Shown: positions 26,579 to 34,660, numbered from the stretch's first letter. The stretch: 64,000 nt of DNA from an uncultured Veillonella sp. (GCF_934230905.1 NZ_CAKQFJ010000010.1:11064-75063); one strand, 5' to 3'. Numbers and translations: made by a program. The notes: generated from the letters alone by a model not told the origin.

Positions 26579-27091
26579 TTAAATTGAATCTAATACATGC
26601 ATAGCAAATGCCTTAGCTGCATTGCAATCATCCTCATTTGGATGTGCTGCTGCTTGTTTATGACGTGCATCACGGTCAGCCGATTGCCCATGACTATGCC
26701 CCTTCGGAAACAGTTTATACATCATTTCTATAACCTTAGGGTCCACCTTACCTTGGCAAATGAAAGTATCTACCGGCACTACGCCTTCTGGCAAGCAAGC
26801 GGCTGCATTAACAAGACTTTGCTTAGCATGCTCCATTTGTGGAGGCACACCAGCCGTTGCAAACAACGCAATGTGCGGATTATGCAATGTACCCAGTATA
26901 TCGCGTGCCTCTTTATTAGCTGTACCCTTATCAACCCAAAATCCAGCAAACACCAGATCATAGGCTACTATATCTGAGGGTAGTTCAGACATTGATACAC
27001 ATGGTGTACCCTCCGGCAATGCACAGGTAATGGCCTCTGCCACTTGTTTTGTATTTCCCGTAAGGGACGAATATATAACGATAGATTTCAT
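26579..27091 (-). CDS. flavodoxin-family protein
   Basis: 170 aa. IVIYSSLTGNTKQVAEAI at the N-terminus is the FMN phosphate-binding loop. FAGFWVDKGTANKEARDIL and LFATAGVPPQ are the later FMN-contact strands. The C-terminal tail is His- and Asp-rich (HSHGQSADRDARH), unlike ordinary electron-carrier flavodoxins. It may be a single-electron carrier or a quinone/azo-type reductase. AGGAGG precedes the ATG. Confidence 0.8.
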   Translation of the reverse strand: MKSIVIYSSLTGNTKQVAEAITCALPEGTPCVSMSELPSDIVAYDLVFAGFWVDKGTANKEARDILGTLHNPHIALFATAGVPPQMEHAKQSLVNAAACLPEGVVPVDTFICQGKVDPKVIEMMYKLFPKGHSHGQSADRDARHKQAAAHPNEDDCNAAKAFAMHVLDSI

Positions 27092-27216
27092 ATCTGACCT
27101 CCTATTGTAACGCTATATTTATTATAAATTATAAATTATCTATCTATAATAAAATTAGTCACAATCATATCAATAAATTCGATCTAACTATATTTATAAA
27201 TTCAAAAAAGTCAATA

Positions 27217-27245
27217 TTGAATATATAGATTTTTTTCGCTATAAT
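27217..27245 (+). promoter_or_regulatory. probable nrdA promoter
   Basis: TTGAAT at 27217-27222 and TATAAT at 27240-27245 are spaced by 17 bp. Transcription would start near 27252 and give a leader of about 140 nt. Confidence 0.6.
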
Positions 27246-27267
27246 CATTACATAATGTATTTAATAA

Positions 27268-27305
27268 ATAAGAAAACTACCATATATTGTAGTTTTCTTA
27301 TTTTT
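27268..27305 (+). promoter_or_regulatory. terminator-like hairpin in the nrd leader (possible attenuator)
   Basis: ATAAGAAAACTAC and GTAGTTTTCTTAT form a perfect 13-bp stem with an 8-nt loop, followed by TTTTCTG. It lies between the promoter and the nrdA start and faces the right way to stop transcription before the gene. Confidence 0.5.
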
Positions 27306-27310
27306 CTGAT

Positions 27311-27353
27311 TAGAACTAGTTTAAAGGGATATATCTGATTTACACTAGTTCTA
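27311..27353. repeat. paired ACTAGT elements upstream of nrdA
   Basis: TAGAACTAGT (27311-27320) and ACTAGTTCTA (27344-27353) are perfect inverted 10-mers; each contains the palindrome ACTAGT, 29 bp apart. They could be tandem operator boxes, an arrangement like NrdR boxes though the sequence does not match NrdR, or an RNA hairpin. Confidence 0.45.
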
Positions 27354-27394
27354 TAGATGATTTAACATAAATTCACGATGTAAGGGGAGCCATA

Positions 27395-29677
27395 ATGGAG
27401 ATTATGATCAAGAAACGGGATGGCCATTTTGAACCGCTATCCGTAGAGAAAACAAAACGAATGATTGCCTTCGCATGTTTGGGGTTAGATTCTTGTGATC
27501 CACTAGAATTAGAAATGGATGCGAAACTACAATTCGTTGATGGCATGACGACTAAAGAAATTCAAAAAACGTTAGTCCAAACAGCTATCGAAAAAGTTAT
27601 CTCTAAAAAAGACGATGGATTTGGTAATCAAGTCAATAAAATGAACCAAGATTGGCAATTCGTAGCAGCCCGCCTCTTCTTGTTCGATCTCTATAAAGAA
27701 GCTGCTATTATGCGTCGATACAAAGCATTTGGATATGGAAACTTCCCAAATCTTGTACATATGCTTGTGGAACAAAAAAAATACGCTGACTTCTTCGTTA
27801 CAGAATATACAGCTGATGAATTACAAGAATTAGGCGATTACATTAAGCCTAAACGTGATTACCTTTTCAACTATGAAGGTCTTAAGTTATTAGCGGATCG
27901 TTACTTGGTAAAAGGCTTCAACAAAGAAATATTTGAATTACCTCAAGAACGTTTCATGGCCATTGCAATGCACTTGGCATTAGTAGAAGGAGATCACAAA
28001 GTAGAATATGCTAAGAAATTCTATGATTTGATGAGTCAATTAAAAATGACAACGGCTACACCCACATTAGCTAATGCAGGAACACCATTCCATCAACTGT
28101 CTTCTTGCTTTATCTCTGGTGTTGATGACAATCTATGGTCCATCTACGATGTAAACAGCAAATTCTCTCGCGTATCTAAGCATGGTGGTGCTCTTGGCAT
28201 CTATCTTGGTAAAGTTCGCGCATTAAACTCCGATATTCGTGGTTTCAAAAACTCCTCTGGTGGCGTTATCCCTTGGATTCGTTTGTACAACGATACAGCG
28301 GTCGCAGTAGACCAATTAGGTAAACGCAAGGGCGGGGCTACAGTAACACTCGATATTTGGCACAAGGACTTCTACGAATTCGTAGAGCTTCGTACAAATA
28401 ATGGTGATGATCGTCGTAAAGCTCATGATATCTTCCCGGCTATCTCCATTCCGAATATCTTTATGGAACGTTTGTTAGCTCGTGAAAACTTCACGCTCTT
28501 TGACCCTCATGAAGTCTTAACTGTGAAGGGCTATGCCTTAGAGGACTACTACGATACAGATGACAACAAAGAATTTACAAAACGTTATCTCGAATGCGAA
28601 CAAGATTCTAACTTACACGGTATCGAAGTGCCAGCACTAGACATGATGAAAAAAATCATGCGCTCTGCTGTTGAAACTGGTACTCCATTCATCTTCTTCC
28701 GTGACACTGTAAATTCTGCTAACCCTAATAAACATGCAGGCATGATCTACGCATCCAACTTATGCCATGAAATCGCACAAAACGTTGGCTTCACTAACTT
28801 AGCTGAAGAAATTATCAACGAAGATGGTACTATCACTACGAAAACCAATACAGGCGACATGGTTACATGTAACTTGAATTCCATCAGCCTGGGCCGTATT
28901 ACTGACGAAGAATTGGAAGAAAACATTGCTCTTCAAATTCGTATGCTAGACAATGTTATTTCTATCAACCAGGCACCTGTACCAGAATCTCGTATGACTT
29001 CTGATAAATACCGTGCTATTGGTCTTGGTACTTCAGGTTACCACCATTACCTTGTAAACCATAATATCCAATGGGAATCTAACGAACACATTGAAGCAGC
29101 TGATAAATTGTTTGAAAATATCGCCTACTATTCCATTAAAGCATCTATGGAATTAGCAAAAGAAAAAGGCGCATACCCTGCTTTTAAAGGTTCTGAATGG
29201 GAAACAGGCGAATATTTCACCCGTCGTGGCTATACATCTGAACGTTGGCAACAACTCGCTTCTGACGTTGCAAAATACGGCATCCGCAATGGGTACTTGA
29301 TGGCCGTAGCGCCTACTGGTTCGACTTCTAATATTGCAAACACAACAGCTGGTATTGACCCTATCTTCAAAAAATTCTTTATCGAAGAGAAAAAAGGTTC
29401 TTTCACCCCAAAAACAGCACCAGATTTGAGCGATAAAACATTCTGGCTTTACAAAGAGGCGCATACCATTGACCAACAATGGTCGATTAAGGCTTGTGGT
29501 GTTCGCCAACGTCATATTGACCAAGCACAATCTTTCAACTTGTACATCACGCCTCAAATGAAAGCGAAAGAAATTCTCGACCTCTACGTTGAGGCGTACA
29601 AACAAGGGATTAAAACAATCTACTACATCCGTAACCAATCCCTTGAAATGGATGAGTGCACTAGCTGTTCATCATAG
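27395..29677 (+). CDS. nrdA: class I ribonucleoside-diphosphate reductase, alpha subunit
   Basis: 760 aa. An ATP-cone occupies the first 90 residues (IKKRDGHFEPLSVEKTKRMI), so overall activity is allosterically controlled. Active-site segments are TPTLANAGTPFHQLSSCFIS (first Cys), NLCHEIAQN (thiyl-radical Cys and Glu) and PTGSTSNIANTTAGIDP. The C-terminus ends in CTSCSS, the swinging dithiol that is re-reduced by thioredoxin or glutaredoxin. It makes dNDPs with NrdB, encoded 170 bases downstream. AAGGGGAGC lies 5-9 bases before the ATG. Confidence 0.95.
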   Translation: MEIMIKKRDGHFEPLSVEKTKRMIAFACLGLDSCDPLELEMDAKLQFVDGMTTKEIQKTLVQTAIEKVISKKDDGFGNQVNKMNQDWQFVAARLFLFDLYKEAAIMRRYKAFGYGNFPNLVHMLVEQKKYADFFVTEYTADELQELGDYIKPKRDYLFNYEGLKLLADRYLVKGFNKEIFELPQERFMAIAMHLALVEGDHKVEYAKKFYDLMSQLKMTTATPTLANAGTPFHQLSSCFISGVDDNLWSIYDVNSKFSRVSKHGGALGIYLGKVRALNSDIRGFKNSSGGVIPWIRLYNDTAVAVDQLGKRKGGATVTLDIWHKDFYEFVELRTNNGDDRRKAHDIFPAISIPNIFMERLLARENFTLFDPHEVLTVKGYALEDYYDTDDNKEFTKRYLECEQDSNLHGIEVPALDMMKKIMRSAVETGTPFIFFRDTVNSANPNKHAGMIYASNLCHEIAQNVGFTNLAEEIINEDGTITTKTNTGDMVTCNLNSISLGRITDEELEENIALQIRMLDNVISINQAPVPESRMTSDKYRAIGLGTSGYHHYLVNHNIQWESNEHIEAADKLFENIAYYSIKASMELAKEKGAYPAFKGSEWETGEYFTRRGYTSERWQQLASDVAKYGIRNGYLMAVAPTGSTSNIANTTAGIDPIFKKFFIEEKKGSFTPKTAPDLSDKTFWLYKEAHTIDQQWSIKACGVRQRHIDQAQSFNLYITPQMKAKEILDLYVEAYKQGIKTIYYIRNQSLEMDECTSCSS

Positions 29678-29687
29678 TAACAGAATA

Positions 29688-29756
29688 ATTTTCAGCTGGC
29701 TCCACCTAGTTTAACGGTCGTTTCTAACGACCTACCCAAAGTCACCAGCTGAAAAT
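29688..29756 (+). ncRNA. structured RNA element between nrdA and nrdB, copy 1
   Basis: Starts 10 bases after the nrdA stop. The outer stem is ATTTTCAGCTGG/CCAGCTGAAAAT (12 bp) and the inner hairpin GGTCGTT tct AACGACC. The internal loop has left strand with TCCACC (29701-29706) and right strand CCAAAGTCAC (29736-29745). Both loop strands recur after nrdB around different stems. T tract is weak, so it may be a processing, stability or partial-termination element. Confidence 0.6.
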
Positions 29757-29845
29757 CACTCCGTTTTACCGACCACCACTAGTACAAAATAGTCATCAAA
29801 TAGTTAATATATTATTACTTCACAGATAATATAAAGGAGTCCACT

Positions 29846-30874
29846 ATGGATAAAAAACTGATTTTCAACGAACATGGTGAACGTGGCACGCAATCTATGA
29901 TTGGCGGCAATACCACAAACCTTCGCGAATGGAACCGTATCAAGTACGACTGGGCCAACCAAATGTACCGTACAATGCTCAACAACTTCTGGATTCCTGA
30001 AGAGATTTCCTTGAACGAAGACGTTAAACAATTCCCATACTTAACAGATTACGAACGCCGTGCATTTGACAAAATCATTGCGTTCTTGAACTTCCTTGAT
30101 TCCATTCAATCTGAAAACTTGCCTAACTTGAGCCGTTATATTACAGCATCTGAAGTGGCATCTTTATTGAATATTCAAGCATTCCAAGAAGAAATTCACG
30201 CTCAAAGTTATTCCTACATTTTGGACACTGTAACTAACCCTATTACACGTGACAAAATTTATGACGAATGGCGTACAGATAAAACATTGCTTGAACGTAA
30301 CCGTTTCATCGCCGATGCATACCAACGGTTCAGCGATGACCCTAGCGAAGCAAACCTTATTCATACAATCATTGCAAACTATATCTTAGAAGGTATTTAC
30401 TTCTACTCTGGCTTTAGCTTCTTCTACACATTGGCTCGCCAAGGCAAGATGACAGCTACATCCACTATCTTCAAATACATCAACCGTGATGAAGTAACTC
30501 ACCTTGTATTGTTCCAAAACATCATCCGCGAGTTACGCCGTGAACGCCCTGATTTGTTCACACCAGAACTAGAAGCGAAAATCACTGATATGATTCGCCA
30601 AGGTGCAGAAAACGAAATCGCTTGGGGCCAATATATCACTGATGATAAAATCCTCGGCCTTAACAACGTTCTTATTGAACGCTACATCAAATACCTTGCA
30701 AATATCCGCTTAGAAGCAATCGGCTTGCCTCATCTATATCCTGAAATCAAGGAAAACCCTATGGAATGGATTGAAAGCTTCTCCAATTTGAATAGTACAA
30801 AAACTGACTTCTTCGAAGCAAAAGTTACGAACTATACAAAAGCAGCGGCATTTGATTTTGATGATTTAGAATAA
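29846..30874 (+). CDS. nrdB: class I ribonucleotide reductase, beta subunit
   Basis: 342 aa ferritin-like R2 protein. Metal ligands visible are D85 (NFLDSIQSE), E115 and H118 (FQEEIHAQSY), and later EGIYFYSGF and RDEVTHL. Y122 in HAQSY sits where the radical Tyr of E. coli NrdB is, so this is a tyrosyl-radical enzyme and not a Tyr-less class Ic type. The C-terminal acidic tail (AAAFDFDDLE) should bind NrdA. It has its own good ribosome binding site (AAAGGAG). Confidence 0.95.
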   Translation: MDKKLIFNEHGERGTQSMIGGNTTNLREWNRIKYDWANQMYRTMLNNFWIPEEISLNEDVKQFPYLTDYERRAFDKIIAFLNFLDSIQSENLPNLSRYITASEVASLLNIQAFQEEIHAQSYSYILDTVTNPITRDKIYDEWRTDKTLLERNRFIADAYQRFSDDPSEANLIHTIIANYILEGIYFYSGFSFFYTLARQGKMTATSTIFKYINRDEVTHLVLFQNIIRELRRERPDLFTPELEAKITDMIRQGAENEIAWGQYITDDKILGLNNVLIERYIKYLANIRLEAIGLPHLYPEIKENPMEWIESFSNLNSTKTDFFEAKVTNYTKAAAFDFDDLE

Positions 30875-30960
30875 AAGAAACTCCTACCCAAAAGTTCCAC
30901 CGGCTATTTCTGTCCTTCCAGGACAGGCCAAAGTCACTTTTGGATAGGAGTTTCTTTTTT
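30873..30960 (+). terminator. structured RNA element and terminator after nrdB, copy 2
   Basis: It begins just beyond the nrdB stop codon region. A 23-bp outer stem with one mismatch (AAAAGAAACTCC... pairing with ...GGAGTTTCTTTT) encloses the hairpin TGTCCT tcc AGGACA. The internal loop repeats TCCACC (30896-30901) and CCAAAGTCAC (30928-30937) of copy 1. A TTTTTT tract makes this copy a clear intrinsic terminator. Confidence 0.75.
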
Positions 30961-31184
30961 GCAGTAAAAAGTTTTAGTAGAACAAAACCTTCTTTCTTTT
31001 TATTTATCATATTTTTTAATATATAGTTATGTAATTTTTACACGGTATAAATGCTTTATTTCTATGTCATTCAAATACAATATTTTTTATTCATAAAAAA
31101 TATTAATGTAAAACTATGTTATAATAAATGTAGAAACAGTAATTATATAGCTATATATTAATTCTTAAGTAAGGAGTTTATATA
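30961..31184. other. AT-rich promoter region of the rubredoxin-like gene
   Basis: No gene. It contains the 26-bp palindrome at 31079-31104 and an extended -10 (TGT then TATAAT at 31120-31125). Confidence 0.5.
31079..31104. promoter_or_regulatory. perfect 26-bp palindrome over the -35 region
   Basis: Arms AATATTTTTTAT and ATAAAAAATATT flank TC. The right arm covers the -35 position relative to TATAAT at 31120-31125, so a protein bound here would block or replace -35 recognition. Regulator unknown. Confidence 0.5.
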
Positions 31185-31826
31185 ATGACACAAGCACAAC
31201 AAGCAGCTACGGCAGCGACAAGTTCTACCGCAGCCAAAACAATATCAAAACAGCAAGGCACAGGATGGATTATCTGCCGTGTATGTGGATATATTGAAGA
31301 TGCTAAATACAAGGATCAGCCTTGTCCAGCATGTGGTTTTCCGCCAACGGTTTGGATGGAATATAAACCACGTCGCCTTAGCCCAAAACGGGAAAAAATG
31401 TTAAATCTTCATTTACATCCGATTTGCGTACATTTCCCAATCGTTGGAACAACAGGTTCTTTCTTCGTACCTATTATTGCATTATTGATCCCTTCTATTG
31501 CACCAACATTATTCCATGTTGTTACATTAGTAACTATGATATTACCGGTTCTCGTTATTCTCGGTGGTATTTCAGGATATATTGGTAGTAAATTACGTTT
31601 CAAAACAGCAAGCGCTAAATATCCTAAACAAAAAATTTACCTAACAATCATTTACTTCATCATTTCCTGCATTCAATCCTATATAGCCTTGGCCCATGGT
31701 GTAAACACAGAAAATGCATGGATTATGATTATTCTAGGTATTATCGGGTCTATCTTTGCCGCTAAGCTCGGCAAAATGGGTTCTTACTTATTTGCAGGAC
31801 GATTTAGTCCCTATACAGCAGGATAA
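31185..31826 (+). CDS. rubredoxin-like domain fused to a membrane domain
   Basis: 213 aa. After a polar Ala/Thr-rich N-terminus comes a rubredoxin-like knuckle pair C31-x2-C34 (CRVCGY) and C47-x2-C50 (CPACGF), as in rubrerythrin tails, which should bind one Fe or Zn. A His-rich turn (LHLHPICVHFP) and four membrane helices (about 85-205) follow. The arrangement suggests electron transfer to or from the membrane, perhaps in oxygen or peroxide defence. No function is assigned to this architecture that I know. Confidence 0.75.
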   Translation: MTQAQQAATAATSSTAAKTISKQQGTGWIICRVCGYIEDAKYKDQPCPACGFPPTVWMEYKPRRLSPKREKMLNLHLHPICVHFPIVGTTGSFFVPIIALLIPSIAPTLFHVVTLVTMILPVLVILGGISGYIGSKLRFKTASAKYPKQKIYLTIIYFIISCIQSYIALAHGVNTENAWIMIILGIIGSIFAAKLGKMGSYLFAGRFSPYTAG

Positions 31827-31832
31827 TAAAAG

Positions 31833-31873
31833 AAAGGAGTGCTTTCACAGCAAATCTGTGAAAACACTCCTTT
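31833..31873 (+). terminator. terminator of the rubredoxin-like gene
   Basis: AAAGGAGTG plus TTTCACAG pair with CTGTGAAA plus CACTCCTTT, with a single mismatch, followed by TTATAG. Confidence 0.85.
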
Positions 31874-32071
31874 TTATAGTCCCCAACGCCACCCTCATCA
31901 AAATAGTTGACACATGGTAATACATTATAAAAAATAACCATACATTTATACGCAATAAGGGCCTACACAATACATACCTTCAATGCCCCCTACATGTAAT
32001 GGAATATCATCTTTTTACGAATTAAGCAATCGTGGCTTTGTATCCACCCTATCTTGATTACCAACTTATGA

Positions 32072-32530
32072 TTAATACTCTATTAAATCAACCGTCCAAT
32101 TAGTTGACTGTAATAAATTATCTAAGATACGAATCTCCTTGGATATTACATCTGCTGTTTTTTGTAATTCACTTACATTCACAGTTGCTATCATTTTAAT
32201 TTCCGAACCACGAGCACGGTAATTGATAGCACTTGCACTATCTGCTAAAGTACGATATGCAGATAGACGCATAATTGCACCTTCTTTTTCCGCTATAATT
32301 TGTGTTAAAGAACGCCCTTCAACAATAGTTGCACAGTTAGTAAGATTAATATCTTTAATCAGTTGTTGAAGTCTAGCAATTGCCGCTTCTAGTTCTTGCA
32401 TCAACACAGTAGGGTTTTCATTAGGTGTTTCCCCTTCTTGTACCAAACTATTTTGATTCAAACGACCTTGCAAATCGCTAATTTTCTTATTTAAATCAGC
32501 TCTTTCTTGTAATGCTTCTGCAAGTTTCAT
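32072..32530 (-). CDS. DIP1984-family (septicolysin-like) helical protein
   Basis: 152 aa, almost wholly helical. KLAEALQERADLNKKISDLQ at the N-terminus and NYRARGSEIKMIATVNVSEL later are typical of the DIP1984 family, of unknown cellular role. ATG 32530 has GGGAGGT 6 bases upstream; ATG 32554 would include that site in the coding region. It is 76 bases downstream of the GNAT gene and may share its transcript. Confidence 0.75.
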   Translation of the reverse strand: MKLAEALQERADLNKKISDLQGRLNQNSLVQEGETPNENPTVLMQELEAAIARLQQLIKDINLTNCATIVEGRSLTQIIAEKEGAIMRLSAYRTLADSASAINYRARGSEIKMIATVNVSELQKTADVISKEIRILDNLLQSTNWTVDLIEY

Positions 32531-32606
32531 GGTTGTACCTCCCGCGAATATCAATCAATACATACCTTTATCTTGATTATATTTCTAATAACACTAAACT
32601 GCAATA

Positions 32607-33023
32607 TTATAACTGTTTCCGCATCATCACATGTGGACAACCTTCATCAAGGTACTCATCCCCTTCAGCCACATAACCAAGGGACTCGTAGAATGGTTTA
32701 GCTTGAACTTGTGCTGATAAGGAACAAGTTTTAAATCCATCACGGCGAATACCATTTTCTGCAGCGTACATAATTTTCGAGCCCAAATTCTGACCACGAT
32801 ATAATTTGCGTACCGCCATACGTCCAATATGAGCATCCCCTTCTATATCGCTGGGAAAAAATCTACAGGTACCAACAGCTTTTCCATCTATAGATAAAAG
32901 CACGAATTTTGCGATTTCATCAATTTCATCAAATTCATTTTCAAAGCCCTGTTCTTTCATGAACACATCTGTACGAATTTGTTTAATATCATCGTTAATT
33001 GTATTTAGGATTTGAATAATCAT
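32607..33023 (-). CDS. GNAT family N-acetyltransferase (ElaA/YjcF-like)
   Basis: 138 aa single GNAT domain. IRTDVFMKEQGFENEFDEID at the N-terminus and GRMAVRKLYRGQNLGSKIM with the acetyl-CoA pyrophosphate loop (R-G-Q-N-L-G) are clear. AQVQAKPFYESLGYVAEG follows. The substrate is unknown. GGGAGG precedes the ATG. A long structured region with alternative hairpins lies upstream (33098-33213). Confidence 0.85.
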   Translation of the reverse strand: MIIQILNTINDDIKQIRTDVFMKEQGFENEFDEIDEIAKFVLLSIDGKAVGTCRFFPSDIEGDAHIGRMAVRKLYRGQNLGSKIMYAAENGIRRDGFKTCSLSAQVQAKPFYESLGYVAEGDEYLDEGCPHVMMRKQL

Positions 33024-33097
33024 ATTGCCTCCCGCAGTTACTCATATATCGCTATTAGTGTAATATCATATTTGTTATACTATTCCTAAGAGAGTCA

Positions 33098-33213
33098 TAA
33101 TGAAAACGCCTAACGTATTGAGGTGGCTAGACCTCTAACACGTTAGGCGCATCATTTTTACCAAAATTTTAGATGAGCCTAACGCTACCGACACGTTGAT
33201 TGGCTCTCTTTAT
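33098..33213 (-). promoter_or_regulatory. candidate leader with alternative hairpins upstream of the GNAT gene
   Basis: Four complementary blocks lie in order on the plus strand: A CGCCTAACGT, B ACGTTAGGCGCATC, C GATGAGCCTAACG, D CACGTTGATTGGCTC. A pairs with B, C with D, and B with C, so two foldings exclude each other. On the minus strand a TATAAT -10 lies just upstream of D near 33220 and the A-B hairpin, followed by TTTTC, precedes the GNAT gene. An extended -10 near 33076 could also drive a plus-strand RNA. Confidence 0.45.
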
Positions 33214-33346
33214 AAGTTTATTATACTACAATTTACTCACGAATAGCAAAATCATTTTTATACGAAACACCTTATTATATCTGCTTTTCTAACAGCTCAG
33301 TAAACACATTATTTTTTCAAACTTCCATGAAATTTATTTTTAGGTA

Positions 33347-33376
33347 TTGCATAATTTTATCATTTGGGTTTATACT
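33347..33376 (+). promoter_or_regulatory. promoter of the aro leader and operon
   Basis: TTGCAT (33347-33352) and TATACT (33371-33376) with 18-bp spacing. Transcription would begin near 33383, about 28 bases before the leader-peptide start. Confidence 0.55.
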
Positions 33377-33410
33377 ATACACATCAAATTTAGAAAGGAG
33401 CAACAATAAG

Positions 33411-33500
33411 ATGTCTAACCAAATTAGCACTGTAGCAAAACAATACTTTTATTGGTTCTTTATCCAACGTACGGGTAAGGAACTATTTGAGCTACGCTAA
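33411..33500 (+). CDS. aromatic leader peptide of the aro operon, 29 aa
   Basis: A short frame with AGAAAGGAG 10 bases before its ATG. Codons 12-17 read Tyr-Phe-Tyr-Trp-Phe-Phe (YFYWFF), a run of all three aromatic amino acids, and the frame ends at TAA 33498-33500. It precedes a perfect terminator and the DAHP synthase gene. Ribosome stalling at these codons when charged aromatic tRNAs are scarce would leave 33470-33477 (TACGGGTA) free to pair with 33541-33548 (TACCCGTA) and disrupt the terminator. The design is that of trpL/pheL, but sensing all three aromatics. Confidence 0.85.
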   Translation: MSNQISTVAKQYFYWFFIQRTGKELFELR

Positions 33501-33532
33501 TTTGGAAATCATCAATCGTTGCTTAGAATAGT

Positions 33533-33571
33533 AAAAGGACTACCCGTATTAAACTACGGGTAGTCCTTTTT
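33533..33571 (+). terminator. attenuator terminator of the aro operon
   Basis: AAAAGGACTACCCGTA (33533-33548) and TACGGGTAGTCCTTTT (33555-33570) form a perfect 16-bp stem ending in a T tract. The 5' arm can instead pair with TACGGGTA inside the leader-peptide gene at 33470-33477, which gives the antiterminator. Confidence 0.88.
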
Positions 33572-33630
33572 GTTTGCTATCCCGTATGGTTGGCCCCACT
33601 ATTCACATTGTTATTTGAGGAGGACTTATT

Positions 33631-34644
33631 ATGATTATCACATTAAAAACAACAGCTACAGAAGCAGAGGTAACAAAATTACGCAACGAATTAGAAGCGA
33701 AAGGACTTGTTATCCATCCAGTAGAAGGGGCCCACTATAATATCTTAGGTCTTATCGGCGACACTGCATCTCTTGATGCTCGTCAAATTGAATCTCTTGA
33801 TTTTGTAGATAAAGTAACAAGAATTCAAGAACCATTTAAAAAAGCAAATCGTAAATTCCATCCAGAAGATTCCGTTATCAACGTAGGTGGTACACTTATC
33901 GGTGGTGGTCACTTTGCTGTAATGGCTGGACCTTGCTCTGTTGAAACACCAGAACAAGTACTTGCCTCTTGTCAAGCATGTAAAGATGCTGGTGCAACGA
34001 TTCTTCGTGGTGGTGCGTTCAAGCCTCGTACCTCTCCATACTCCTTCCAAGGCATGGGGCCTGAAGGCTTAAAGCTATTAGAGTTAGCAAAAAAAGAAAC
34101 CGGTCTTCCTATCGTATCTGAAGTTATGGATATTTCCCAATTACAATACTTCGACAATGTAGATATGCTTCAAATCGGTGCTCGTAATATGCAAAACTTC
34201 ACACTATTAAAAGAAGTTGGTAAATTGAACAAACCAGTATTGTTAAAACGCGGTTTGTCTGCTACATACGAAGAATGGTTGATGGCTGCTGAATACATCA
34301 TGTCTGAAGGCAATGAACAAATCGTATTATGCGAACGTGGTATTCGTACATTCGAACCTAAAACTCGTAATACATTAGACGTAACGGCAATCCCTATGAT
34401 GCATGAATTATCTCATTTACCAATCATTATGGACCCTAGCCATGCAGCAGGTATGAGCCGTATGGTTCGTCCACTTTCACTAGCATCTGTAGGTGGCGGT
34501 GCAGACGGTCTTATGATTGAGGTTCACAATGATCCATCCAAAGCATTATGTGATGGCCCACAAGCATTACGTCCAGATCAATTCACTAGCCTTATGAAAG
34601 AAGTTCTCGCATTACGCCAAGCATTGGTAGAATGCACTAAATAG
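33631..34644 (+). CDS. aroF: 3-deoxy-7-phosphoheptulonate (DAHP) synthase, AroF/KDPGS type
   Basis: 337 aa. An N-terminal ferredoxin-like domain (about 1-70, LKTTATEAEVTKLRNELEAK) is followed by the class I-beta barrel with MAGPCSVETPEQ, KPRTSPYSFQG and the metal site DPSHAAG. It condenses PEP and erythrose 4-phosphate, the first step of aromatic synthesis. The extra domain allows feedback control in Thermotoga-type enzymes. It is the first gene of the operon and is directly controlled by the leader attenuator. Confidence 0.93.
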   Translation: MIITLKTTATEAEVTKLRNELEAKGLVIHPVEGAHYNILGLIGDTASLDARQIESLDFVDKVTRIQEPFKKANRKFHPEDSVINVGGTLIGGGHFAVMAGPCSVETPEQVLASCQACKDAGATILRGGAFKPRTSPYSFQGMGPEGLKLLELAKKETGLPIVSEVMDISQLQYFDNVDMLQIGARNMQNFTLLKEVGKLNKPVLLKRGLSATYEEWLMAAEYIMSEGNEQIVLCERGIRTFEPKTRNTLDVTAIPMMHELSHLPIIMDPSHAAGMSRMVRPLSLASVGGGADGLMIEVHNDPSKALCDGPQALRPDQFTSLMKEVLALRQALVECTK

Positions 34645-34660
34645 TTATAAATATCACACA

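Larger units (their letters stand above)
27092..27394. other. 303-bp divergent region upstream of nrdA
   Basis: Holds the probable nrd promoter (27217-27245), a terminator-like hairpin (27268-27305), a pair of ACTAGT repeats (27311-27353) and the nrdA ribosome binding site. The left side is AT-rich and should contain the flavodoxin promoter. Confidence 0.55.
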
